Shown in pieces: positions 1 to 9,709 of a stretch of DNA of 64,000 nt. Within the stretch, counting starts at the first letter, position 1; every line of letters starts with the position of its first letter. The stretch covers positions 66,418,990 to 66,482,989 of the forward strand of contig CM057231.1 of assembly GCA_029891385.1 (NCBI GenBank). The letters run 5' to 3'. The position numbers and the translations under genes are program-made. Under the pieces are notes generated by a model, which saw only the letters and a list, made by a program, of their open reading frames with translations, ran no database searches and was not told the DNA's origin. The stretch is from Erythroxylum novogranatense. Lineage: Eukaryota > Streptophyta > Magnoliopsida > Malpighiales > Erythroxylaceae.

Positions 1-122
1 CTCCTTGAGCCTTTTTGTTATGAGCATTTGCATACATATTAAGATGATGTCAGTAGTCTATGTTTTGTAGATTAAAAAAACCAAAAAAAAAAATTGAAAA
101 AGGAAAAAAGTGTTAGTCTTGT

Positions 123-186
123 GTATCCCGAAAAGGGATACTAATGTGTTGTATCCCAAAAAGGGATTAGCATCTCAAAATGAGAT
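123..186 (+). other. Triple stem-loop upstream of the polypurine tract
   Basis: Three consecutive short inverted repeats have A-rich loops: GTATCCC/GGGATAC (123-129/135-141), ATCCC/GGGAT (about 153-157/163-167) and ATCTC/GAGAT (172-176/182-186). The same arrangement recurs in both LARD-T internal regions (near 13958 and 17919), there with small losses in the first stem. Its retention in diverged copies suggests an RNA structure in the element transcript; the function is unknown. Confidence 0.6.
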
Positions 187-695
187 AGCCAAAAAAAAAA
201 AAGAAAAGAAAAGAAAATGTGTGTATATTCAATTTATCTCAGTGTCTAGTTTTAGTTTTGTTGTTGACATCAATTCCTCACTTCATGCGCATGCTCATAC
301 TATTTCTTTCTTTCACTTCATCCATTCATTTAGCCTTTCGTTCATTACAACCCTGAAAGACCTCTTGATTTTCAAATTGATAGTCCTTGTAGTGGAGAAA
401 TAAAATTGATACAAGCCTATGGTAGGAGATGTACTAAGCAGATTGATAGAAAAATATTCCTACTATACAAGTGAGTTGAGCGTAAACACCATATCCCGAG
501 TGATTCTCTGTTGTTCAATCTCATGTGCTTAAATTCTTTCAATGTTTATTTTATTAGCACTCTTTCAATTTGCTGCGTTTGACTTCTGATAAAGTGGATT
601 GAGTCAATTTTGGTTATTGTTTGAACATGGGCAGAATTTTCTTTTACCCTTGAACCTTTTTGACTCTTATAAGCTTTGTTCAGGAGTACAAAGGT

Positions 696-712
696 TTAAG
701 TGTGGGGGAATT
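696..712 (+). other. Polypurine tract of element A
   Basis: TTTAAGTGTGGGGGAA lies immediately upstream of the LTR start TGATTGGACC at 713. This purine-rich run is the usual plus-strand primer position and has the AAGTGTGGGG form typical of Athila-like plant elements. Confidence 0.75.
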
Positions 713-1070
713 TGATTGGACCAAATTTATACTATAAATCAGGCTCATTTTCTTTAGTAATTATGCATCTGTTGACTCCTGATCTATAATTTTCATGCTT
801 ATTTTGGTCCCGCACATTGAGTTTTGATAAATTGCATATTGTCAATATTTTGTTGTCATTTGTCATTAATTCTGCATAATCTTTATTGGGACAATTGATA
901 CTGCAAATGGGTTGTATTTTGTAGGACCAAAGTAGTCAACAATTAAGAAGTCAACACGCCATGAGTTCATTGGGATGAATCGAGACTCTCCATTAGCCGC
1001 GGCTAATTAATGGTGTTTAATTCATTATTGCGACAGTGACTAAATTCATTCGCGCGGCGAACTTCGATCA

Positions 1071-1084
1071 TTCGCCGCGGCGAA
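1071..1084 (+). other. Palindrome TTCGCCGCGGCGAA
   Basis: A perfect 14-bp palindrome in the element A LTR. Related partial copies lie just upstream, near 995-1005 and 1047-1062. The same motif forms an array in each LARD-T LTR. Confidence 0.7.
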
Positions 1085-1149
1085 TGTCGGGTGACCGGAC
1101 CAAAATGGCAAAAGTATCCACCGTTCAATTCGGCCCGCATTGAGCCCCT

Positions 1150-1156
1150 ATAAAAC
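1150..1156 (+). promoter_or_regulatory. Probable TATA box of the element A LTR
   Basis: CCCCTATAAAACC gives a TATAAAA match about 70 bp downstream of the GC palindromes, as expected for an LTR promoter. It is inferred from sequence alone. The LARD-T LTRs have CTTTAAATATTA at the equivalent place. Confidence 0.5.
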
Positions 1157-2219
1157 CTTACCATTTAGGGCAAATGAAGGCGGCCGCCATGATGTTTCTT
1201 CTTCGTCTTCTCGGTTTTTCTTCTTCGTTCACTATTTTCTCTGTTTGTTTCCTTTTCTTCTCTTTTTAGTTTTGATAGTTTTTATATTGTGTTTGTTTCA
1301 GGTTCAGTCGCAGACGACGTTCACCGCCTTCATCTTTTTCATCTCCAACATTCCACGTTCGCTGTCTTCATCTTCCGGTTAAATCGTCGATCATGAATAT
1401 CGGTGATTCTCCAGCGATGATGGAGTCATCCGAGTCATGAGCGGCTAAACTCTTAGTCTCCGGAAATGTAACGAGAGTCGAGTTCTTGAGCTTCAAGGGT
1501 AATCAACATCATTTTAGATTTGGTTATGAACTTGTAACGATCCGAGTTGGTATTATTACAGTGTATAACCGATTGAGTCTTGCTATAGTTTAGTAGGACG
1601 TTAAACTTTGATTTGTGTTAATGTTTGATTATTGTTGAATGCTGTTTTTAAATACATGGAGTTCATGTATATCGGTTGGATGATTGCATCAATTAATTTA
1701 ATCGCCTAGTTGTGTTTGATTAAGTTGGTTGTGTTTTATTCAAATGATTTGTTGCATTAATCATTCATAGCATACACTAAGGGGTTTAACAAGTTTTAAT
1801 TAATCGAGTTGATTAATTAATTCTTGGACTTAACGAGTTGTTAAGGTTTATTTTGAAACTTAGTGGATTTCAAACCCCAATATTATTTTGAGCGATGATG
1901 ACCGGAGATACATTTTCGGAGAGTTTTAATTAATTGATTTTAGTCTTGTTTAATTTCAATCGTTTAGTTTTCTAAAAATCACAAAAACATTTATTCTTAT
2001 TTTGGCTTAGTTTAATTTCTAATTAATCAAATCAAAACCCCCTTCTATTGCTTTAATTGCATGCATCATTCAAACATTAGGCTAGTCTAGGATCAATTGA
2101 TGCATTGGTTCCTTGAGAGTCGACCCGAGGTTGCATCCTGTATTGCAATCCTTGGTATAAATTTAATTTGACCGGTTTCCAGGGATCAATTTTAATATTG
2201 AACGATAAACCGCCGATCA

Positions 2220-3703
2220 CTCATCATCTTCATTTCATTTTGTCTTCTTACCATTTAATGGAAAGATGACAAGGAAAAAGATGGAACCTTCTTTTGCCAT
2301 CCACGTTAGCTTCATTATATATATATATATAAAGTTAAAGATGAAGCTTCCTCCTCTCCTTCCACGTATGGTATATATATATATATATATATTAATTAAT
2401 TCTTTAATTAATTAATTATATATATATATATAAATAATGCTGAAGTGGTCCAGTCACACTGGGGTCGGTCCTACTAGCCTACCGAGTCCCGGTATGGGAA
2501 AAAACCCCAGAAAAGTTTTTCAGCAATATCGATGTCGCGATCTCATCGGGACATATCCCGATCTCATCAGGATCCATTTAATCCTTTTGCTCTCCAAATA
2601 TTGGATCTCTATCCAAAACTATTTTACAAATTCTCCGAGACACTCTTATGCGTGTGACCCATTAGGTTCCCGGTTATGTTGGCCACTTAGATCAACACTT
2701 AATCTAAGCAAGTCATGAGCGGTATCTAGCAACACATCATGACCCCCAATTGACCGGAAAGTAATTGGTTTAACGAATAAACATATATTCATCATGGACC
2801 ATATCACGAACCTTTCTATAGACAATTACCGTGCAATTCGTCCTTTCACCATGCTATACCCCACTTGGTTATGAGTATGGGCAATGTGTCAACTCTCACT
2901 AGGTTGACTATGTCAAATCTAGTCTAAGTGATTTCAGTTCTTGTCCTGGGACTCATTACTTAATACTTAATATGTCAATGAAGACACTCTTCATGACATA
3001 TGTACTCTGATCAGAGATTTCCAAGTAATGACCCTGACAAGAGGCCATGGGTATCATCTTCTGCTATCACAGAAGTGGTGAATCCTCTATTGGCTACTCA
3101 ATTACCTTCGAATACCTCAAGCTGTACCCAAGCACCACCCTATGAGCGACCTCTGTAAGGTAACAAGGAATGGAGTCAAAGCACGTAATCGAGATCAAGA
3201 TATCCTTGAGTACCTCAAGTCTAAGGATACTTGCACCATTCTATGATGAGATTATCACTGACATTAGAATAGGACATCCATGTGATGATCTCATAGCAGG
3301 TCAATCAATGTACTTACTACCTCTAGTAAGCATCCACATCTCAACCCTAAATATCTCATATGTACAGTTTCTGAGATTCACTGCTTGATCAAATCAAGGA
3401 GCTTGAGATGTGCTAGTCTTTACGGATTCTTGATGTCCGGTCTCGGTAATCCTATGACTAGGATAATTAAGATCTTGACATAATTGCATATGATAGAAAT
3501 CTCAGTAGTATGATCACATCATAATTTCTTTCATGCTATGTCATATATCATGGACTTCATTAATTTGCTTATTGATCAATATCGGTTCGTAAATAATGAA
3601 CAACAACGTAATGAAAAATGCCTTTCTTTATTTATTCATAAAAGCGTACACAAATTTGTACAAAATGCGCTAAAGGCGATTGCCTTGAGGCACTACTCTA
3701 ACA
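2220..3703 (-). mobile_element. C1 3' LTR, partial
   Basis: It matches 10078-10536 joined to 20484-21503, so it is the same LTR without the LARD-T insertion. The end next to the polypurine tract reads CACTACTCTAACA at 3703, the reverse complement of the LTR start. The first few hundred bases expected at its other end are beyond element A, outside the window. TA-repeat tracts at about 2316-2331 and 2371-2434 form AT-rich inverted repeats. Open frames here are not coding. Confidence 0.9.
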
Positions 3704-3716
3704 ATCTCCCAATTGA
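3704..3716 (-). other. C1 polypurine tract
   Basis: On the minus strand the sequence before the LTR reads AATTGGGAGAT, then TGTTAGAG. The matching tract in C2 is CAAGTGGGAGAT at 41963-41974. Confidence 0.75.
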
Positions 3717-3833
3717 CCTAAAGCCAATCGCCTTGATATCTAATACCATAAAGCGAGTACATGAGAATCAAAACTCTTTTGTGATAATGGCTTTGTCAGC
3801 GGATCGGCAATATTACATTACGTAGAATTCTCT
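3717..3833 (-). pseudogene. C1 pol tail after the premature stop
   Basis: Minus-strand translation still resembles the usual copia pol C-terminus (a degraded ADKA segment, then VLDIKAIGF). It lies after the stop that ends the RT-RNase H open frame and contains several more stops. It is the decayed last part of the polyprotein, between RNase H and the polypurine tract. Confidence 0.6.
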
Positions 3834-5591
3834 CTATCGCACATCACCTCGACCAATGATCTCCCTGATTAGGTGATATCTGCGGAGTACGTGTTTGGAT
3901 CGTTGATGAGACCTTGGTTCCTTCGCCTGCGCAATAGCCCCATTGTTGTCACAATACAACTGTATGGGCCCATCACTGCTAGGAACCACACCAAGTTCAG
4001 TAATGAACTTCTTGATCCAAATTGCTTCCTTTGCTGCGTCTGAAGCGGCAATATACTCTGCCTCAGTCGTTGAATCAGCAGTCATCTCTTGTTTGGAACT
4101 CTTCCAACTGACTGCCCCGCCGTTCAGTGTGAATATGTAACCTGATTGGGATTTGGAATCATCCTTATCAGATTGGAAACTGGCATCTGTATACCCGCTC
4201 ACCTGGAGATCTCCATCCCCATATATCAAGAAAACATCCTTAGTCCTTCGCAAGTACTTGAGGATATTCTTGATAGCCACCCAGTGACCCTCACCAGGAT
4301 CCGATTGGTATCTGCTCGTAACACTTTGAGTATATGATACATCGGGTCTCGTACAAAGCATTGCATACATGATAGATCCAACCGCAGATGCATACGGGAT
4401 CATATTCATGCGCATCCTCTCATCTTGTGTCTTAGGACACATAGATTTCGAGAGTGTTATCCCATGAGTCACGGGAAGGTACCCTCTCTTGGATTGCTCC
4501 ATGCTAAACCTCTTTAGCATCTTGTCTATGTACGTTGATTGTGAAAGACCAAGCAATCTTTTTGATCTATCTCTATAGATCCTTATCCCAAGGATATAAG
4601 TTGCTTCACCAAGGTCTTTCATGAAAAATTGTTTGTATAACCAAATCTTAACTGATTGTAGCATCGAGACATCGTTTCCTAGTAATAATATGTCATCTAC
4701 ATATAGCACAAGGAATACGATTGCAGTCCCATCAACCTTCTTATACACACAGTATTCATCCGGATTTTGTGAGAAACCAAACTCTTTGATTACCTCATCA
4801 AAACGGATATTCCAACTCCTGGATGCTTGCTTCAATCCATAGATGGATTTTTGAAGCTTGCATACCTTTTCGCCATCATAGGAGGTGAAGCCCTCAGGTT
4901 GTGTCATATACACATCCTCAGCTAGATTCCCATTTAGGAAAGCTATCTTTACATCCATTTTCCATATCTCATAATCATAATGAGTGGCAATGGTTAGGAG
5001 TATCCTAATGGATTTAATCATTGCTACTGGGTTGAAGGTCTCGTCGTAGTCAACTCCTTGTCTTTGACGAAAACCTTTAGCCATAAGCCTTGCTTTATGG
5101 GTAATTACATTACCATCCATGTCGGTTTTCTTTTTGAAAACCCATTTACACCCTATGGGTTTGATTCCTTCGGGTGCCTCAACCAAAGTCCATACTTGGT
5201 TTTCATACATGGAATCCATTTCAGCTTTCATGGCTTGAAGCCATTTCTCAGCCTCTGAACTCTTCAGAACCTCTTCATAGGTGGTAGGCTCATCATCTTC
5301 TATGAGCAATAGGTCATTTTGTTCATTCACAAGAAATCCATATCTCTCGGGAGCAGGCGTATCCTCGTGACCTCTGAACTTCGTGTGTTGTAAAAGGTTG
5401 AATGTTACTTCATCCGTATGAGTCACAGGTTTCAAGTTCAGCGATTGATCTGCGTCTGTTACAGCATCTTGAACTTCTTCAAGTTCTATTTTGCTCCCAC
5501 CGTCTTCTTGTAAAGAAACTCTTTCTCTAAAAGACAGCATGCTTTGAAACAAACACCTTTTGTTCCTCGTGAAGATAGAACGATATCCCAT
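3834..5591 (-). CDS. C1 reverse transcriptase - RNase H segment of the copia polyprotein
   Basis: An open segment of 585 codons. Residues about 1-120 are the variable linker after integrase. The RT domain starts near [14 protein letters not shown] (about 147) and carries [21 protein letters not shown], the WKMDVKIAFLNGNL catalytic-Asp segment and the YVDD box at 297-300 (4692-4703). RNase H runs from about 450 with YTDASFQSD, DSTTEAEYIAASDAAKEAIW and LYCDNNGAI, so all expected acidic residues are visible. The protein would copy element RNA into cDNA in virus-like particles. The listed start is only the first Met after a TAG stop at 5652-5654; the true frame runs on from integrase. The end is a premature stop after GRGDVR. 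Confidence 0.88.
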   Translation of the reverse strand: MGYRSIFTRNKRCLFQSMLSFRERVSLQEDGGSKIELEEVQDAVTDADQSLNLKPVTHTDEVTFNLLQHTKFRGHEDTPAPERYGFLVNEQNDLLLIEDDEPTTYEEVLKSSEAEKWLQAMKAEMDSMYENQVWTLVEAPEGIKPIGCKWVFKKKTDMDGNVITHKARLMAKGFRQRQGVDYDETFNPVAMIKSIRILLTIATHYDYEIWKMDVKIAFLNGNLAEDVYMTQPEGFTSYDGEKVCKLQKSIYGLKQASRSWNIRFDEVIKEFGFSQNPDEYCVYKKVDGTAIVFLVLYVDDILLLGNDVSMLQSVKIWLYKQFFMKDLGEATYILGIRIYRDRSKRLLGLSQSTYIDKMLKRFSMEQSKRGYLPVTHGITLSKSMCPKTQDERMRMNMIPYASAVGSIMYAMLCTRPDVSYTQSVTSRYQSDPGEGHWVAIKNILKYLRRTKDVFLIYGDGDLQVSGYTDASFQSDKDDSKSQSGYIFTLNGGAVSWKSSKQEMTADSTTEAEYIAASDAAKEAIWIKKFITELGVVPSSDGPIQLYCDNNGAIAQAKEPRSHQRSKHVLRRYHLIREIIGRGDVR

Positions 5592-5651
5592 TGTTTCTTT
5601 AGGATATCCTACGAATAAACACTTGTCAGATTTTGCATCAAGTTTATCTGA

Positions 5652-5951
5652 CTATGTCCGCTTCACATAAGCTGGACAGCCCCAAACTTTCAAATGAGTA
5701 AGATAAGGTCTTTTGTTAGTCCACATCTCATATGGAGTAACATCAACTGTCTTTGATGGAACTCTGTTTAGCAAGTAAACAACTGTCTCGATTGCATACC
5801 CCCAAAAGGATTTTGGTAACTTTGCAAAGCCCATCATTGATCGTACCATGTCTAACAAGGTTCGATTTCTCCTTTCTGCCACACCATTATGTTGTGGTGT
5901 GTAAGGAGGAGTCCATTGAGATAAAATCTCATTATCTCTGAGATAATCCAA
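5652..5951 (-). pseudogene. C1 integrase, C-terminal part of the catalytic core
   Basis: This is the same frame as RT, bounded by TAG stops at 5652-5654 and 5958-5960. It contains the TPQHNGVAERRNRTLLDMVR block with the third catalytic residue (Glu of VAERRNRT), followed by the WGYAIETVVYLLNRVPSK and PYEMWTNKRPYLTHLKVWGCPAYV blocks characteristic of copia integrases. It would join element cDNA to chromosomal DNA. Only single-codon stops separate it from its neighbours. Confidence 0.85.
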
Positions 5952-5957
5952 AAACTC

Positions 5958-6683
5958 CTAGTCTAAGTATTCCCCACCACGATCTGATCGTAATGTCTTG
6001 ATACTTTTCCCAAGTTGGTTTTCTACTTCATTTATGAATTGTTTGAACTTTTCAAATGCTTCAGATTTGTATCTCATCAGATACAGGTACCCATATCGAG
6101 AATAATCATCGATAAAGGTAATGAAGTAAAGAGAACCACTTCTAGCATGGATGGACATCGGACCACATACATCTGAATGTATTAGGTCTAATACTCCAAT
6201 CGCTCGTTCACCCTTTCCCTTAAAGGGTAACTTAGTCATCTTGCCTAATAAACAAGATTCGCATGTGTCATATGATTCATAATCAAATGACCCTAAACTT
6301 CCACTCTTATGGAACTTAGCTATGCGTCTCTCATTTATATGGCCAAGACGACAATGCCATAAGTAAGTTGATTTTAAATTATCTCGTTTATGTCTTTTCG
6401 TATCATTGACATTCATTATTGGATGTGACATAGCTAATATGTAAATTCCATTGCATAATGTACCAGTACCATAAAGCATTCCATTCAAACTAATAGAACA
6501 ACCATTGTTACTAAAAGTCAAATGGAAACCAGCTCTATTTAAACAAGAAACAGACAATATGTTCTTTGTTAATACAGGTATAAAATAACATTCATCCAAT
6601 TTAATTACAAGCCCAGTGGGGAGTGACAAAAAGTAAGTGCCTACGGCTAATGCAGCAAGTCTTGCTCCATTTCCCACACGCAT
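5958..6683 (-). pseudogene. C1 GAG-pre-integrase zinc domain and integrase core, N-terminal part
   Basis: 241 codons in the same frame as RT. Residues about 105-150 hold the HHCC zinc-binding region (WHCRLGHINERRI, then CESCLLGKM). The core follows with HSDVCGPM (first catalytic Asp) and TFIDDYSRYGYLY, then SDRGGEYLD (second Asp). It ends at the in-frame TAG at 5958-5960, where related elements usually have Gln. The preceding 100 residues match the protease-integrase linker seen in C2 (39060-39330). Confidence 0.85.
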
Positions 6684-6686
6684 AGT

Positions 6687-6917
6687 CTAGTTCTCCTTCA
6701 TGAGTCGCTCATCGTCATCCACGAGGCCTTGCATATCGTTGCATATGTGTGAGCCATAACCGGTATCTAATACCCATATGTTATGATTAGAAACAGTATT
6801 AACCTCAATGACAAACATACCTGAAGATGTTGAGGCATCTGATGCCTTCTTCGCTTCAATTCCTCGGATAGACTTTACAGTTTCTCTTGGGTGACCGGTT
6901 TTGCCTGATGGAAGCAA
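6687..6917 (-). pseudogene. C1 aspartic protease fragment
   Basis: 76 codons containing WVLDTGYGSHIC, the DTG active-site motif of copia proteases (the family usually has DSG or DTG in this context). It precedes the integrase segment in the same frame, separated by a TAG at 6687-6689. Alignment with C2 (39053-39076) suggests the stop arises from a local one-base loss compensated a few bases later, not from a simple substitution. Confidence 0.75.
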
Positions 6918-7087
6918 GTTCCTTTAGTGCGCCTCTTTGGTTTTTTCTTGGCTATGCTTCCTTTCGGTTTCTTAGACCTCTTCTTCTTGATTTCTTTTCT
7001 TGGAACCAAGAAGAGTCCACCATAAGACTTGCTTGCTATCTTTCTTGATAGCTTGCTTTCTGCTTTGTCTTGAAGCGAGTTGATCAA
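6918..7087 (-). pseudogene. C1 gag nucleocapsid remnant, Lys/Arg-rich
   Basis: The frame is shifted relative to protease. The peptide is strongly basic (KEIKKKRSKKPKGSIAKKKPKRR) and ends in KGTCFHQAKP, which resembles the start of a CCHC zinc knuckle whose second half is lost to a frameshift. C2 has the same basic stretch at 38740-38870 with TCFHHVK. It is interpreted as the gag C-terminus that binds RNA. Confidence 0.65.
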
Positions 7088-7630
7088 CTCGAGGATTGTC
7101 GTGGATATCGATTCATCCGATAGTTTAACACAAACTGTGAATAACTATCGACAATCAACTAGAATTAAGTCAACACTTAATTCATAATCCATGACAAAAC
7201 CTAAGACAACCAACCTCTCAATATACCCATTCATCTTGATGCATCTTGCTGCGCAGATGAACTCGAGTCATCTTAGTAGTGAAGAGTAACCTCGAGGTCT
7301 CGAACCTTTCGCATCGAGCTTGCTCATCAAACAGCTCCCTAACATGAAACACTATGGTATGAGCATCCATAGACTCATCTTTACTTCTGCGACTCTGGTG
7401 ACATCGAGGCAAGCATAATACGAGTTTGCAATGTCATCATCTTTGAGATACTTCGATAAACTTTCGATCCTCATCGAAGCATCAATAGCAGTGGATCGGG
7501 AAGTGGAATATCAAGGACATATCCAGTTCCTCGGATCGAGAACAATTCTCGATTTCTCGAAAACGAGAAAATTTGGTCCAGATTAATTTGTTTGAGTCCA
7601 TAAGCGGCGCAAGTTTACACTTGAAGTCAT
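7088..7630 (-). pseudogene. C1 gag, frame-shifted
   Basis: The probable start is the ATG at 7630-7628, reading MTSSVNLR, which matches the C2 gag start MSSSVNLRSLMESNK (38119). The frame is lost within about 20 codons. Further down, DESMDAHTIVFHVRELFDEQARCERFETSRLLFTTKM (about 7250-7390) matches C2 gag closely. Gag would form the particle shell. Roughly 150 bases of the central gag present in C2 are missing or unreadable here. Confidence 0.7.
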
Positions 7631-7789
7631 CTTCAATCAACCTAAAGAGAAGAGAGAAAGAATGTTAGGATAGAATTAAATGCATGATCATAAGGACTTG
7701 CATGTCATGCATATAGCTCCCACTAGTTTCAAAGAATCCATAACCCTCGATCGAATCCAAGAAACATTATGACAAAATGTCTAGTGGGT

Positions 7790-7968
7790 CGATATCCGAT
7801 ATTACTAACAATGACCTTGGGTTTACCCAACAAGCCACCTTAGGTCAATCGGTAGGTATCAGTCATACCAATTGCATCTTAGATATCTGACATTACTAAA
7901 ATGACCTTGGGTTTACCCAACAAGCCACCTTAGATCTATCGGTAGGTATCGGTCATACCACTTGATTT
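7790..7968 (-). repeat. Tandem repeat of about 90 bp in the C1 leader
   Basis: Two adjacent copies share ATGACCTTGGGTTTACCCAA, CAAGCCACCTTAG and TCGGTAGGTATC. Two degenerate copies of the TTGGGTTTACCCAA core follow near 8090 and 8190. The C2 leader has the corresponding pair at about 37785-37950 (TTGGACAAATCCAA core). Confidence 0.75.
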
Positions 7969-8411
7969 ATAGATGCAACTATCAACTAGTGCTATCAACT
8001 CGTGATGTATGCACGCTCATTGGGTTTTCAACTCTTGATGCGTGTACATCTGATGTACACTACCCAATTTCGCCTCTGTCCACGTTGACCTTGAGTTTAC
8101 TCAACAAATCAACGCTTCTAGTGAAAACCGACCCATTAATCCAAAAATCTTATTTTCATGGTTCGAACATATTCGTATAGAATGAGCTTGGGTTTACCCA
8201 ACAACCCAACTCTATAAGAACTCTGGTTCTCCCCATATTAATGGAAGACGTGAGTTTTCATATTAAGTGTGAGGGTTTTCAGGTCTCATCTACTTCTTCT
8301 CCAAGCTATAGGATTATAGTCACCATGACTATATGGAATGATTTAGGGCATTTAATCAATCACATTAAGTCTATACCTAAAACCATCCATCATCCCACCT
8401 ATGCATGTTGT

Positions 8412-8584
8412 AAGTCGACTTGTATATGTATAAGTCGACTTATGCCTCTGTATATGTCGACTTAAGCAAGTGTAAGTTGACATTTGCAACTGTGCACGAA
8501 CAAGTCGACTTGTAACATTGTGCAAGTCGACTTATACGTCTACAGTGCACAGACAAGTCGACTTGTGCATGTGCAAGTCGACTT
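8412..8584 (-). repeat. AAGTCGACTT palindrome array in the C1 leader
   Basis: Six exact copies of the 10-bp palindrome AAGTCGACTT start at 8412, 8432, 8502, 8524, 8555 and 8575. Degenerate copies lie at 8454 (ATGTCGACTT) and 8474. Spacing is 20-31 bp between most neighbours and the spacers differ. C2 has an equivalent array. Confidence 0.9.
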
Positions 8585-8996
8585 ATCCGTGTGGAATTGC
8601 TATCTAATCGGCTAATTTCTCAATCCATGCAGTTCAAATTCACAACACCAAGTCTATTACACTTTACCTTGATCTACCAATGAAACACTTTCATTGTTGC
8701 TTACCATATATAGTCAAACTATACATGAAAAACTTGAAATCGATGAATACACTCTTATTCATTTAGATTTCCAAATAATTTTGCGAATATCAAACTATCA
8801 CCCTAAGTATCTCTAGTTAGTCTACACTTTATCAAGACTACTTCGGCACTGGTCACAAAATTTGTGATGGCCAAAACAATCAAGATAAGGAAATATACTA
8901 ACGAGACGCTAATGAGACACATTTGGCATCCGAAAATTGTTTGGAAACCCAATTTCAAGATAATCAGTTTGGAAAGCATAAAAAATCAATGTAACA

Positions 8997-9019
8997 CATT
9001 TTTAATCACATTAAAAATG
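8997..9019 (-). other. Conserved hairpin CATTTTTAAT/ATTAAAAATG
   Basis: A perfect 10-bp stem with a 3-base loop (CAC). The same stem with loop GTG, the reverse complement, is at 36714-36736 in C2, so it is conserved in element orientation. Confidence 0.65.
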
Positions 9020-9696
9020 ATCCAAGGAATTGGAACTGAAATCTACACAATTTCTTATTTCAAACAAAACAGCTCCAGCAACTTTCTCAAAACTGCCAAG
9101 CTTTGCCTTTTGCTTGAAAAACTAATTGAAACAATTTCAATAAATTCTGAGAAATTTATTAAGGTTACTAAATGTTCACAAAATGATCCATGAATTTTTT
9201 CTGGATTTATTTCCATCAAAAACTCATTCAACCTTAGCAACAAAGCCAACGTAGAATCTGTGTTCCTCAACACAGTTATTCCCAGCAGCACACAATAAAT
9301 TCTTAAATAAATAGTAAATCACCTCGAAAACATTTTTCCTTTGTCATAGACATTAATAAACATCTTAGAGACATTTCGGTGAAAGAAAATCTGAAAAAAA
9401 AATTTTATAAAAGTTATTCTCGAATTTATAAGCATGCCTGTTCAAGGAATGTGCACAAAGACAGCAACAAGAACATTAGGGAATAAATTAGCAAAACCAT
9501 ATCAAATCACATTGATAAATCCCGAGCTTCCACACAAATATGCAACAACATCTTGTGAACATATCTGGGCAAGAAAATTTCAAAAACTATATTTCTATAC
9601 TGAATTTGAAATTCACTCAATCAACATGCATCATCGTCACAAGCAATAAGGAACTCCAACCTAGTCATGGTTTCTTCGTTATATACGACACAAGTG

Positions 9697-9708
9697 ACTC
9701 TGATACCA
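9697..9708 (-). other. C1 primer binding site (initiator tRNA-Met)
   Basis: ACTCTGATACCA on the plus strand is the reverse complement of TGGTATCAGAGT, one base off the standard plant copia PBS. One base separates it from the LTR end at 9710, as in C2. Confidence 0.9.
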
Positions 9709-9709
9709 C

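Larger units (their letters stand above)
1..712 (+). mobile_element. Element A, 3' end of the internal region (non-coding)
   Basis: This stretch matches the 3' halves of the two LARD-T internal regions (about 13800-14498 and 17780-18462). Shared blocks include the TTGTTATGAGCATTTGCAT block, the triple hairpin near 120-190 and the TTTAAGTGTGGGGG polypurine tract. No retroviral domain is readable in any frame. It is the right-hand part of a non-autonomous LTR element whose left LTR and 5' interior lie before the window. The 97-codon open frame at 110-403 is low complexity and is not kept in the LARD-T copies, so it is not treated as a gene. Confidence 0.8.
713..2219 (+). mobile_element. Element A, 3' LTR (about 1.5 kb)
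   Basis: The LTR begins TGATTGGACC after the polypurine tract and ends GATCA at 2219, where C1 LTR sequence resumes (2220 onward matches 10078 onward). It is a diverged relative of the three LARD-T LTRs: it shares the GGACAATTGATACTGCAAAT block, the TTCGCCGCGGCGAA palindromes, the AACAAGTTTTAATTAATCGAG hairpin and the GGTTGCATCCTGTATTGCAATCC tail. It carries only one of the hairpins that LARD-T has amplified, which accounts for much of its shorter length. The 5 bases after it, CTCAT (2220-2224), would be the target duplication; the left copy is outside the window. Confidence 0.85.
7631..9696 (-). other. C1 5' leader with repeats and palindrome array (about 2.1 kb, non-coding)
   Basis: This is an unusually long untranslated leader between the PBS and gag, matching in order the C2 leader (36038-38118). 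It holds a roughly 90-bp tandem duplication at about 7790-7968, with weaker copies to 8215, each centred on TTGGGTTTACCCAA. It also has an AAGTCGACTT palindrome array at 8412-8584 and a hairpin CATTTTTAAT/ATTAAAAATG at 8997-9019. No open frame is conserved between the two elements here. Confidence 0.75.

Noticed and set aside
8864..9193. 109-codon plus-strand frame in the C1 leader
   Set aside because: It is antisense to the element and the corresponding C2 leader region has no matching frame.
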